A stretch of 64,000 nucleotides of DNA from Microglena sp. YARC (lineage: Eukaryota > Chlorophyta > Chlorophyceae > Chlamydomonadales > Chlamydomonadaceae), in contig CM039464.1 of assembly GCA_022414725.1 (NCBI GenBank), positions 32,531,895 to 32,595,894 on the forward strand. Direction: 5' to 3'. Under the pieces are notes generated by a model, which was not told where the DNA came from, did no database searches, and saw only the letters and a list, made by a program, of their open reading frames with translations. A program made the position numbers and the translations under genes. This document shows, in pieces, positions 20,690 through 31,129 of this stretch. Position 1 is the stretch's first letter. Each line of letters begins with the position of its first letter.

Positions 20690-21935
20690 CACCACCCTTG
20701 CCCATGCCTTTGTCTAATTCTTTGTCTATGTCTTTGCCTTCGTCCCAGCCTCTGTCACTTTCTTTGTATCTGTGTTACTGCCTCTGTCTGAGTGTACGTC
20801 ACTTTCACTACCATTGCCTATGTCCCTGCCTGTGTCCCTGCCTTTGTCTTTGTCTGCCACTGTCACTGCCCTTGCCTTTGTCTACGTCTGTGCCTTTGCC
20901 ACTGTCACCGCCTCTGTCTCTGCCTGCCACTGCCCTTGCCTTCGTCTTTGTCACTGCCCTTGCCTGTGTCCATTTTCTGTACATGTTCACGTCTCTGTCC
21001 GTGCCGCTTTTTGTGTCACTGCCTGTGTCTATGTCTCTGCCTTTGTCTCTGCCCTTGCCTCTCTATATTTTTTGTCTATGTTTACTTATCTGACTTTGTC
21101 TTTGTATGGTATCTTACTCTGACACTTCCCTTGACTCCATCTGTTTCTTTGTTTTTGTCTTTGTCACTGTCTCTGTCACTACCTCTGTCTATGCCTATCT
21201 CTCCGTCACTGTCACTACCCTTGCCCTTGTCTACGTCTCTGCCGATGTCAATTTCTTTGTTTTTGTGTTGCTGCCTCCATCTCTGTGTTTGTCACAGTCA
21301 CTACCGCTGTCTATGTCCTTGCCTGTGTCACTGCTTTTCTCTTTGTCTGCCACTGTTACTGCCCTTGCCTTTGTCTATGTCTGTGCCTCTGCCACTGTCA
21401 CCGCCTTTGTCTCTGTTTGCCATTGCCCTTGCCTTTGTCTGTCACTGCCATTGCCTTAGTATATTTTTCTGTATATATTCATGTCTTCGTCCGTGCCGTT
21501 CTTCGTCCCTGCCGCGTTTCTTTCACTACGAGTGTCTATGTCTTTGCCTTTGTCTTTCCCCTTGCCTCTTAATATATCTTTGTGTATGTCTAAGTAGCTG
21601 CCTCTGTCTTATAATCTAACTTTTTCACTTCCTTTGCCTTTGTTTTTTATCTGTCTTCCTCTTAGTTACTGTCTTTGTCACTACCTCTGTTTATGCCTAT
21701 CTCTCCTATGCCTGTCATTGTCACTACCCGTGCCCTTGCCTCTGTCTAATTCTTTGTCTATGTCTCAGCCTTGGTTTTTGTCTTTGTCACTTTCTTTGTA
21801 TTCGTGTTACTGCCTTTGTCTATGTCACTGTCACTACCACTGTCTATGTCCTTGCCTTTGTCACTTCATTTGTCATTGTTTGCCACTGTCACTGCCCTTG
21901 CCTTTGTCAACGTCTTTGCCTATGCCTTTGCCACC
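20690..21935. repeat. C/T-rich hexamer array (TGTCTT/TGCCTT/CACTGC)
   Basis: About 1.25 kb of degenerate 6-bp units, with longer blocks re-used (for example around 20840-20990 and 21340-21470). All three plus frames are largely open and give Cys/Leu/Pro/Val strings; none is a gene. It occupies the putative intron between exons at 20448 and 22092. Confidence 0.9.
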
Positions 21936-22055
21936 ATTTGTCTTGTATGCTGCACCATCAGTCTTGTATGTCGCACAATGTTTCTTGTATGTTGTGCCAT
22001 TTATCTTGTAAGCTGCACCATTTGTCTTGTAAACTACACCACATGTCTTGTTCAA
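21936..22055. repeat. 21-bp minisatellite, second locus
   Basis: About 5-6 units of the reverse complement of the 1461-1902 unit (CTTGTATGCTGCACC core). It ends about 40 bp before the acceptor of the exon at 22092. Confidence 0.85.
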
Positions 22056-22091
22056 CTAAGCGACACCACGCCTGGCTTTTTTTGTTTGCAG

Positions 22092-22256
22092 GCAAAAGTG
22101 TATTGGCCGGTGGCAGGAATTATGTTTGTGCCCACAACGGCTGGGTCTGTGTCTGATTTCATGGACCTTGAGGAGAAGACAAGGACGTGCTGGTGGACAA
22201 GAACTTGGACGAGCGAGGATGTAGAGCTTGCTTCTTTAGTTAAATCATATATATGA
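22092..22256 (+). CDS. Candidate captured terminal exon
   Basis: A strong acceptor (TTTTTTTGTTTGCAG) precedes 54 codons reading AKVYWPVAGIMFVPTTAGSV, then SDFMDLEEKTRTCWWTRTWT and SLVKSYI, then TGA. Non-repetitive and hydrophobic at the start. Another frame (KSVLAGGRNYVCAHNGWVCV) is also open but shorter. It would be the 3' end of a gene whose preceding exon is at 20448. Lying inside an insert in a retrotransposon, it is probably a captured gene fragment. No family recognised. Confidence 0.35.
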   Translation, partial: AKVYWPVAGIMFVPTTAGSVSDFMDLEEKTRTCWWTRTWTSEDVELASLVKSYI

Positions 22257-22648
22257 TTCAAAAACTTGATAAATGGGTCATAACGTTTGCTTCTTTATGG
22301 CCCATTTCGGGTTCATGAACCCATCCCACCTGAATGGGTCGTACAAAACGTAGCAAACTACTAGAACCCAACCAGGATGGGTCATACATCATTAGGGTTA
22401 TTGATAAGGATGCTGCGTCGTGTGTCGCAGACACAACGTTTAAGGGTCAGTTGCGTTGCAGACATAGCTTTTGTGGGTTGATTGTGTTGCAGATGGTCTG
22501 TGTTGCAGATGGGCTATGGGATGGGTCAGATGTGTTTGAGGACGCAAGCTATTAAAATGCTTGGTCTGAGGAAGCAGAGCTGGGGATCCTTGATGAAGGA
22601 CCATGCATGGGTTTTCTTATTAGTTCGCTACGTCATTAATTAGCCATC

Positions 22649-22873
22649 TTAAATAGGTTCTCTCCATTGTTTATTTTTGGGGCTACGCGCAGCAGCTTCT
22701 AGGTAGCTCCTTTTCCGTGGTCCTTGGGCCACATTTGGAGCTATCCTAGGTAGTGCGTTTGGAAGTTGTTGTGGAAATTGTTCGAGTGCAGCTGCAAGCG
22801 TTAGGTTTGACAGAGTGGCTGGCGATTGGAGTTGGCTGGAAGCATAGTCTTTGTCCATGATTAGTTGGATCAA
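22649..22873 (-). CDS. Unrecognised minus-strand ORF
   Basis: Seventy-four codons, with LSNLTLAAALEQFPQQLPNA, IAPNVAQGPRKRSYLEAAAR and SPKNKQW. The composition is non-repetitive and Pro/Gln-rich. The ATG may not be the true start. The SYLEAAAR style recalls N-termini of gag-like or LINE ORF1 proteins, but this is weak. No neighbours in the same frame. Confidence 0.2.
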   Translation of the reverse strand: MIQLIMDKDYASSQLQSPATLSNLTLAAALEQFPQQLPNALPRIAPNVAQGPRKRSYLEAAARSPKNKQWREPI

Positions 22874-23029
22874 GTGTTCATATTGCTTTGTGATATGATC
22901 TCATTAGGCAGTTGGCTAGTATATGTTGAACTTGGTTACATAGCTTCAACAAGTAGCTTCATGCGTATTACATATTCTATTATATAATGAAACTTGCAAC
23001 AATCGATACCAATTCACAGTGTCTGCCAG

Positions 23030-23076
23030 CCTGGCGAGGCTTGGCTGCCAGCCTGGCATTCCTTGCCAGGCTGGCC
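23030..23076. repeat. GCCAGCCTGGC inverted repeat
   Basis: GCCAGCCTGGC appears twice and is matched by GCCAGGCTGGC at about 23065, forming a short strong hairpin next to the 12-bp array. Confidence 0.7.
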
Positions 23077-23085
23077 CTAACCCCA

Positions 23086-23270
23086 CATGGATAACCCAAT
23101 CGATAATCCATTGGATAACCTCCTCGGTAACCCACTGGATAACCCACTTGATAACCCGTGGGATAACCCCCTAGATAACCCAATGGACTACCCCCTAGAT
23201 AACCTAGTGGGTAACCCACTAGATAATCTAATGGGTAACCCACTCGATTACACTTTGGATAACCCCCCGC
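23086..23270. repeat. 12-bp minisatellite (GGATAACCCACT), about 15 units
   Basis: Fifteen consecutive 12-bp units, each a variant of GGATAACCCACT. The period is a multiple of three, so both strands are open: DNPLDNP on plus and GYPLGYP on minus. Either could be mistaken for a repeat protein. Confidence 0.85.
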
Positions 23271-23472
23271 ACCACGAGTTAAACCACCACGTTTGACTTC
23301 TCTAAGCGTTGCCAACCTGACCAAGCGCTAAGCGTGTGTTAATCCACTAAATTCACTAAACGCGAGAAAGCCTAGGCTTATGCCATAGATAATCTCCTTG
23401 AGGGACTCAAGCTTATATAAACGATAAGCGTGTTCTCAGGCCAAAACATGACGCGCTTAAACTGGACCCTTT

Positions 23473-25739
23473 TTGGTAGGGCCATGGTCGCGATCAGCGT
23501 GATGAGGGGCGCGATCAGCGGGAGGAGGGGTGAGCGGTGGGAGCGCACTGGGTCCACATGGTGGAGCCTCTGGCGTCATTGGCGTGTCCGCGCGAGCCTG
23601 TCGCGTCGGCGAAGGGGTGTCAGCAGGCAGTTTTGCCGCGCGCTTCGCACGAGGTCGGACAGGAGCCGGGGGCTCTGTCAGAGGCATCGCGGGCGACGCT
23701 GGGGGCTCGGGCTGAGTATCAGCCCGAGGAGCGCGATCAGCGGTCGGTTTGACAGGCGGCGCCTGTCGGGATGACCTTGGGCGATCGGCGATGTCGTCGT
23801 CCGACGAGAAGTAGTCGGAGACCGAAACGGGGTCGTCGGGGGGTTCAGGAGACCTGGGTGCGACTGTCGGCAGGGAAGGGGTAGCGCCCCCCTGCGGGAT
23901 CGAACCTCGTTGCATTTTGCCCGTGAGATAACCCGAGGGTGCATAGACGTCGGGGATCTGAAACGGTTCTGGAGTGAACGTCGGGGCGACCTGAGCGACA
24001 GCTATCTGATTAAACAACCCCGAATCAACAACAACCCGCACCTGCCTGTCAGGTGCACGAGGCAACTTCTCGTCGAGTCTGTCGTCATTGGCAGGGGCCG
24101 CAGGTTAGTGGGCCAGCAGCTTGGGACCCTTCAGGGCGGCATCCCTGTTGTAGATGTCCTTGATGCTCGCAGGCATCTCGAGCATCCAGTTGGCCTTCCT
24201 GCGCATCTTGTTTGCAGTGTACAGACGGGTGAGGTGATCGCGAAGACCGTCGATCACTTGCTGCGCGTCACGCAAGTCCTTGGCGTCGCGGGCCAAGAGG
24301 AGCTCGTCAGCGTACTCAGTTAAATGAGCTGCCAACTTAGCGTCGGCATAGGGGGCGATAGGATGATCCGCCGAGTGGTAGAACAGCAGACCCTCAGTGT
24401 TCCATTCACCGCCTTGGCGTACGATGGCGCCGCGTGCGCCTTGCGGGCTCGCATCAGAGCCAGCTTGCGAGCAGAGATGGGCTCGGTAGGGGTGGGGTCG
24501 TCTTGACGGACGGCTTGAGGCAGCGCATGCTTCTGCCCGACAGTCCTGCCGTTCCCGATCCCATGGTAGAGGGCGGCGCTGGTGGAACCGCGGGGATCCC
24601 CCTCTATGTCTATGGGCTCGCCACCAGTCTCGTTGCGAGGAGAGGCAGCGGCATGCGCCGCGACGATCGCCAGGACGTCCGCATGGGTGAGGACGGGAGC
24701 AGCGGGAGCAGCGACTGGCTGGGCGCTTGCCGAAGTCGATGTTCTCGCGCGTCAGCTGCGCGACGACCTCAGTCAGGCGAGCGTTCTCTGCACGCAGGGG
24801 GGCGTTCTCTGCATGGAGGGGGGAACGTGGTGAGTTAGTCAATGCCGTCGGGTGGGTGGGAAACAGAGTGCGATTGACGGGCAAAACAGCGCGAAGAACA
24901 TCTGAGCGGGAGAGTATGTCCTCGATATGCGCAAATGGATTGCAAACCATGAAAGGCAGGTTTGTTCTATACCTATCGGGTTTAAGAATTTGCTCACCTG
25001 TTTGAGACCGCGACAGGTCTCTCTCGGAGGCGTCGAGTGCAGTTTGCAGCGTCTTCGTAGCGGTCTGGGAGTCCGCCAAAGCCAGATCGTGCGTAGCCTG
25101 GAGGGCGCCCAATTCATGGCGACTGCGGTCCAAGTCCCTGCTGAGGCGGTAGTGGAGCTCCACGAGCTCTCTGCGCTCATCAGCAGTGCAACGGTCGGCC
25201 AGCGCTGCGTCTGCATTCGCGATTGTGGTATTGAGGCGGCGCTCAAGATCAAAGATGTTAGCATCCTTAGCGGCGACAGCCGATGCAAACTGGTCGGTCA
25301 TGGCCGAAGCGGCGATGGCGGCCTGATTGAGCTCAGCTCGAAGGTGGCCAATCTGCTCAGCCGCGATCAGATGACCTCCCATGTGCTCGTGGCGCTTGCG
25401 CTCTGCGCTAGCACGATACATCGCACTGGCCACTTCGAGGTCAGGCTCGGCCATCGTCGTCGTAGGGGGGGCACCGGCAGTGCCCAGAGTCGGGGTAGCG
25501 ATCGGCGCACCCGAGGAGGCAGCCAGACCAGCCAAGCCAGCGACCAGAGGTTGCAGCGTGTCGACTGAAACAGAGGGCCGTGCGTCGACGGAGGCGGACT
25601 CATCCTGCGTCGCATTGAGCTCAGTGTCGGGCTCAGTGTCGGACGACGCAATTCCCTCAGGATTGGTGTCGACAACTGACGTCGTAGGCTGCACAGCAGC
25701 GGCGTCGGAGCCCGGGGTTGCAACTTTGTGGGAAGTCAT
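23473..25739 (-). pseudogene. Gypsy-1 gag, N-terminal half
   Basis: Starts MTSHKVATPGSDAA at 25739. An acidic Ser/Thr region is followed by a long coiled-coil-like stretch (LIAAEQIGHLRAELNQAAIA, DLERRLNTTIANADAALADR) and a leucine-zipper-like LRAENARLTEVVAQLTREN. The frame then shifts near 24700 and again near 24105-24065 before the Pro-rich segment (DVYAPSGYLTGKMQRG). It is cut off by the foreign insert at 23472. Gypsy-2 carries the same protein nearly open, which defines the expected order. Confidence 0.8.
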
Positions 25740-26491
25740 TCTGCACAGGCAACGACACAAGTAAGTAGGCTGGACAGGGATGAGTGGTGGGCGAGAGAGG
25801 GGGTAATTACTCGCAACTCTCAGAAAGCCAAAAAATCACCTGCACCAGGGACTAGCAAATTTTGCGAGCGTAACGAGCTGAAAATGCCTCAAGCGTAACT
25901 GTAATGACGAGTTCGTCCAGAATATGATGAGGGAGACTAGCACAGCAAAGGCACGGACCGCAGGGCAGGCAAGGGATGACACCGACAAATCAAATTGCGC
26001 GACAGAATGAGCAAGACAGCAGGTGGACAGCACCAATAGATGATGCAACAAGCAAGGAGAGCCGCAGGACAGACTCGTGAGGTACTCTAATTAAAGCAAG
26101 GACGGCTGAGGTGGCAAATGGAGCCGATGCTGCGCTATTGCTCCAGCCGCAAGGTTACTGCTCGTGAATAGAGCGTTAGAAGCTATGACCAAAAGGCCAG
26201 GACGTGAAGGCTAGGATCGAGGACGTAGGCCATACAGGGTCAGGGCAGGCTAGGAAAAAATGCCCATGCAAGATAGGTCGCAGGCGGCCCAGGGCGGGTC
26301 GAACCTGACAGGACAGAGCACCGCGAGAACCGAACAGGCGCTACATGCACTCGTAGTCACAGGTAAGAGCAGACAGCCAAAAGAAGAGCAGCAAATGGCA
26401 GAAAAGCCGACATGATGTCCTGGCGGGTGCGATTAATTCGAAGGAAAACTTCGTATGCGTGCATATGTGTATGCGTGAGGTCCCTTAGGAC

Positions 26492-26511
26492 CGAAACCAG
26501 CTCCGCTACCA
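26492..26511 (-). other. Gypsy-1 primer binding site (initiator-Met-like)
   Basis: Plus strand CGAAACCAGCTCCGCTACCA, one base from the 5' LTR. It has the form of a tRNA 3' end (CGAAACC, acceptor strand, CCA) and matches the pattern of eukaryotic initiator Met tRNAs. The species' own tRNA was not available to confirm. Confidence 0.7.
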
Positions 26512-26512
26512 G

Positions 26513-26860
26513 TGTAACAGCTCAGGATGCTCCTAGCAGCTTGAGGGGTTAGTCTAGAGTAACGTGCTACGTGATGTATGTTTATGTGTATGTTGATATG
26601 GGTGAACTAGCAGAACAGGTGGAGGGTTACCTAGGTAGGGGATGTCGAGTAGCTTGGAAAGAACGTCTTCGTGGTAGGAGTAGAAGGGTTCGTTCCGAGT
26701 AGCTCGTGTCTATATGCGCAACGTGTGCGTTGAGAGAGATGAGGCAGTACATGGGTATAGTACTGTATCATGTGCATTCGTCACGTGGCTTACGGGTACG
26801 TTGTACCCGTATGCCTTGCTGGACCGCCAGAGTACCCGTGAAGGGTTCTGTACCGTTACA
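26513..26860 (-). repeat. Gypsy-1 5' LTR
   Basis: 348 bp with TGTAAC...GTTACA ends. Followed by TATA and then the duplicated target TATCA. Confidence 0.92.
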
Positions 26861-26864
26861 TATA

Positions 26865-27894
26865 TATCATCCTTGACACTCCGGTCCTTTTCTGCAAGTT
26901 GGTTGTGTCGGGTTGTCTTGTGCTTTCTTCCTTTGAGGACATTATCGCTGCATATTAAGGTGCTCATAGCGCATGCCCTTGGGCGGTATTTAGCTCTTTT
27001 CGTTTGGCCTTCCTCTCTTGTGGTTGGTGGGCTTGGTGATCTGGATTGCTTACTTTTGCATCCCTCCCATCCCCTTTCCGCTCTCCTTTACACCTCTAGT
27101 TTGTTTCCTTTTTGGGGACTTGACCTAGTTTTGTTTTCAGGTTTGTGGGGGTGCCTTCAAAACCTTCGTGCTTCCGTATTATAAAATTGGATGGTCGGCA
27201 GGCTGTGCTGCTGTCCAGTCTCGGCAGTGATTTGCTGAGTTTATGTAACCAACCCTCTCTCTGTGTTTATGGTTATCATCCTTGACACTCCGGTCCTTTT
27301 CTGCAAGTTGGTTGTGTCGGGTTGTCTTGTGCTTTCTTCCTTTGAGCGCATTATCGCTGCATATTAGCCTCTTTAGCGATTACAATGGTCTAGTGGTAGA
27401 CCAGATTGCTAAGGAACGAAGAGTCGGGGGTTCGACTCCCCCTTCGGTCGCTCTTGGCGTTGCAGGTCGTCGTCAACCGCGATGGTAGCTTGTCCAGTTG
27501 AGGTAGGAGACCGCTCCCCACCCGCGTACGACGGGCTCCCTTAATACCACGCCCCACCAGGTGTTATCATTACTTTTTTATCGCTGCATATTAAGGTGCT
27601 CATAGCGCATGCCCTTGGGTGGTATTTAGCTCTTTTCGTTTGGCCTTCCTCTCTTGTGGTTGGTGGGCTTGGTGTTCTGGATTGCTTACTTTTGCATCCC
27701 TCCCCTTTCCGCTCTCCTTTACACCTCTAGTTTGTTTCCTTTTTTGGGACTTGACCTAGTTTGTTTTCAGGTTTGTGGAGGTGCCTTCAAAACCCTCGTG
27801 CTTCCGTGTTATAAAAATTGATGGTCGGCAGGCTGTGCTGCTGTCCAGTCTCGGCAGTGATTTGTTGAGTTTATGTAACGAACCCTCTGTCTCT
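26865..27894 (+). repeat. LINE 3' region, tandemly duplicated
   Basis: CATCCTTGACACTCCGGTCC starts near 26868 and again near 27277. Both run through TTGGTTGTGTCGGGTTGTC to TTTATGTAAC, about 400 bp each once the SINE is removed from copy 2. The junction reads ATGGTTATCATCC, the same as the LINE sequence left of Gypsy-1, so the duplication is head to tail. Confidence 0.8.
27367..27577 (+). mobile_element. tRNA-headed SINE
   Basis: 211-bp insert in LINE 3' copy 2, flanked by a perfect 16-bp duplication TTATCGCTGCATATTA (27351-27366 and 27578-27593). The 76-bp head (27376-27451) has an A box TGGTCTAGTGG (27386-27396), a B box GGTTCGACTCC (27429-27439) and a perfect T-arm GGGGG/CCCCC. The acceptor stem pairs only partly (GCGA/TCGC) and there is no proper anticodon stem, so it is a tRNA-derived promoter and not a working tRNA. 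A short T tract (TACTTTT) ends it. LINE copy 1 shows the empty site at about 26947-26960. Confidence 0.88.
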
Positions 27895-28605
27895 GTACTT
27901 CCTTAGAACTATAGCTGTAGATAGTAACTGCTTTTCTGTCTGTACTGTGTCACACTCTGTGACACAGTGCCAGCTTCCCGTAGGCAGCGTCCCCTGGCGT
28001 CCTTTCTGACACGCGCTGTCTAGCTAGGGTCTAGACCCTGCTGTCTATACCCTGATCCCACCACTGGTGTTTTCCCTTAAGAGGGTTCCCCCAGTGCTTT
28101 AATTATTCTCATCTTGCGTAAAAATATTGGCGCGTTTGACTGCTGCGAGTATCTCTCCACTCTTGAAGTGTATAAGCTGATAGGTTATCGGGCCCATCAT
28201 GGTACCACTGCTTTGCAATGCATCTTCCGCGTGGTCCTCTCCTTGGCTTCGACAAGCTTCATTCTGGAAGTTCCGAAGTCCTGACATGACGACAGATTGG
28301 CTGATTGATCGGGCGCCATCGGCCTCTGCTTGCAGTGGTGAGAATCCTTCCGCCGTTGCGAAAGCCACACCCCCTGTGCATTCCCCCCATTTCCGCTTCC
28401 TCCCCTGCAGGGTACTTCAAATTGCCAAATTGGCCAGCGCTTTAGCGCACTTGACAACCAAAAAACTGCGCTTTGTAGTGCAAAAAACGCAAAATTTGAT
28501 TGCTGCGCCCACAGGGAGTTGCAAAAAACTGCGCTTAAAGCGGAGAGGGGGTCAAAAAGTCAGCGCACGCTTTGAATTACCCTGCTCCCCTGCCGTCTGT
28601 CGCCT
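27895..28605 (+). pseudogene. gag-like element fragment, plus-strand copy
   Basis: Homologous to 10531-10100 in inverted orientation. The translated plus frame includes LKCISADRLSGP and WYHCFAMHLPRGP, matching ECILADRL and YHCYSMQLPRGP of the minus copy, so the two share protein-coding ancestry. The fragment is interrupted by MITE copy 2 and is truncated by the copia LTR at about 28606. No intact frame. Confidence 0.55.
28408..28584 (+). mobile_element. hAT-type MITE, copy 2
   Basis: 177 bp, the same terminal repeats as copy 1 (CAGGGTACTTCAAA / TTTGAATTACCCTG), and a perfect 8-bp duplication CTCCCCTG (28400-28407 and 28585-28592). The interior matches copy 1 apart from an 18-bp deletion and substitutions. 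Confidence 0.92.
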
Positions 28606-28854
28606 CCTTTAGCTTTCCGGAGCGGTATGTCTTGAGCACTCTCACAGGGAAGGGACTAGGGCGTGTGCTTACAATCGTGATAGCATGTCAGGCGACATGC
28701 TAGGTATAAGAAGGGAAAAGGCGACAGTACCTCAGGGTACTGCCGCCGGTAGGTGCCGGCCCTAACGGGCAGAGGCACTACTATGGAAGCTTCCAGGCGG
28801 AAGGCCTGGCGCCCCAAGACACTCTAGCTGGACCGGGAGAACCGGTCTATAACA
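28606..28854 (-). repeat. Copia LTR4 (outer left)
   Basis: 249 bp, starting TGTTATAG on the minus strand. The other end is defined only by loss of homology (CCTTTAGC). It lacks a CA terminus and may be truncated. Confidence 0.8.
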
Positions 28855-29466
28855 TCCCCCCCAATTCCTGGTATTATTTATTCGAAAGAATTCCTGGAAT
28901 TAGGAGGTTCTAGGGGAAGGGAAGCTAGAGTGAAAATAAATAACTGGTGCATAAGAGAGCCCAGGGGTATAGGCTTCTAGTTTGGCCAGTGTTCATCAAT
29001 GAACGATACTTGACCTTGTGGGGTATATGCAAGTACATTTAGAAGGGAACAAGGGGCAGAGGCAGTACAGTGTAACTATTATCTATTATCTAGGTAGGAC
29101 TGGATTCCAGCTGTGGAGCTGCCAGGAAGGTGCAGCCATAGGGCCTTGTTCAGCTAAAAGGGCTGGATAGCAATCTGTTTGATTTCCATTAGTAAACAAC
29201 TTTAAAGTAGACGTCCCCGCTAGCTCATGACTATCAATCCAGATGTAAGGATATGGTGAGGTACTTCCAGTATCATCTATAAAGTATCATAAGTCAGGGT
29301 CTTCAGATTAATGCTAGGGGGAACTATGGGCCATAGTGATGAATCAGGAATGGATTGTAAAGGAGCTGCAGGAAGCTGCAGGAGGAAACTTCGAAGGCAA
29401 GTAGCTCCCCATGATCAAGAATATGGATGATACCAGATCACAGGTTCTTGGTCAGAGCTCCTAGAG
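28855..29466 (-). other. Copia A 3' non-coding region and polypurine tract
   Basis: Polypurine TTGGGGGGGA (minus) abuts the LTR. The rest is unique to the family, stop-rich, and repeated at 43725-44337 and 48799-49412. No gene. Confidence 0.7.
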
Positions 29467-30960
29467 TTATTCCATTTTGAGCTTGCCAATGCAGCCAATC
29501 TTCTCTCTGAAGTCACAGAACTTGGCCCTGGGCAGAGCTTTGGTGAGCATGTCAGACATGTTGGCAGCAGTTGGGATCCAGTTCAGTTTGATACCTTCTT
29601 TCTTGGACTGCTCCTTGAGGAAGTAGAACCTGGTCTCCATGTGCTTCAGTCTGGATGACAGCTTTTCCTGGTTCCAGGCACTAAGGGCAGCTTGGTTGTC
29701 ACCATTAATGGTGAGAGCAGGGGGAACTATGCCCGTGGCAGAGTGTTGTAGTTTTCTCAACCACATTCCCTCTTGGGCTGCAGAGGTAGCTGCCATAAAC
29801 TCAGCTTCTGTTGTGGACAAGGCTGTAGCAGATGCCTGGATCTTGGATGCCCATGAGATTGCTCCCCCTTGGTTGAGGAATACAAAACCTGTTGTGGATT
29901 TCCTTGTGATTGGGCAGGCAGTATGGTCAGAATCACAGTAACCAATGAGGGGCTTGCTGGAGAAGGTGTAGGTGATGCCATGGTCTGGTGTATTAGACAG
30001 ATACTTGAGGATACCAGTGGCAGCTTCCATGTGGTCATGCAATGGGGGTGCACTGTGCCTGGCCAATTTGTTGACTGCTTGGGCAATGTCGGGCCTTGTA
30101 TGTGTTAACTGCCAGGTAGTTGAGGGAGCCCACAATTTGGGCAAGGGGTAGGCCGGTGGCTGGGATATCTTTGTCAGCATAGGGCAGGAGAGCATCTGGT
30201 AGGAGAGGTATAGAGAATCTGGTGCTTTTGGGTTCAGGAAGCATGTTGTGGGCACGCAGCAGGTCCTGGATGAATCTGGACTGGCAGCAGATGCGTAGGG
30301 TGCCAGTTGATGCATTCCTGGTGATCTCATAGCCAACAAAAACTGAGGGGTCACCAAGGTCTCTAGTCTTGTACAGCTTCATGATGGTGTTCTTGTACTT
30401 GTCTAGGATGATTTTGTCAAAGGACAGCATGAGGAAGTCATCAACCCAGAGAAGTACCCAGATTATGGGCTTGTTGGCTGAGTTAGTTAGGGAGCACAAA
30501 TAGACCTTGGTCTACGTCTACTTCTCTGAATCCTATAGCAGTCATATCTTCTTTGACCTTGAGGTACCACTCGCGAGAAGCTTGTTTTAGGCCATAAAGG
30601 CATTTCCACATGCGGCAGACCCTGTGGTCTTGTTCGAATCCAGGTGGTTGGGTGCAGTACAGTTCTTCTTCAACTATGCCATTGAGGAATGCTGTGGAAA
30701 CGTCTAACTGTGCTAGGTATGCCTTGGGGTTGGCTGCCATTGAGAGGATGTAACGAATGGTAGCATGTTTGGCCACTGGTGCAAAAACTTCATCATAGTC
30801 CATGCCTGGGCGTTGGGCATACCCTTTGGCAACTAGTCTTGCTGTGTACCTGACAATTTCTCCATCAACTGATTGTTTGATGTCAAAGACCCACTTGGTT
30901 CCTACATATAGCCTTGTCTCTGGATGGGAGTTCTGAGAGGGACCAGGTGTTCATCTCTGC
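29467..30960 (-). pseudogene. Copia A RT and RNase H, broken
   Basis: RT part (30803-30483) with YILSMAANPKAYLAQLDVST and LYGLKQASREWYLKVKEDM. A frameshift follows FVLPN at 30483, then LLWVDDFLMLSFDK (30499-30035). A second shift near 30060 leads into RNase H (30110-29467) with GYCDSDHTACPITRKSTTGF, STTEAEFMAATSAAQEG and NMSDMLTKALPRAKF. The first codons of RT are further out of frame because of an extra G near 30930. Both inner shifts occur at the same places in copies B and C. RT metal motif here is WVDD. Confidence 0.88.
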
Positions 30961-31129
30961 AAGTGCTGCTAATTCTTCTTGCATAGCAGCTTTCCATTCT
31001 TTGGCTTGGGGGCTAGAGAGGGCTTCTTTTTCATTTTTTTAATGATAACTTGGTCTGCAGCTAGGATTGCTAGAAAGTTTGGTGAGTGCCTTTCTCTGCC
31101 AGTTCTTCTAGGTTCAACTAGGGATGGGT

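Noticed and set aside
20650..22011. Cys/Leu-rich plus-strand ORFs up to 275 residues
   Set aside because: Degenerate hexamer array, open in all plus frames.
27376..27451. Functional tRNA gene
   Set aside because: A and B boxes and T-arm are good, but the acceptor stem is partly unpaired and no anticodon stem forms; a 16-bp duplication shows it is the head of a SINE.
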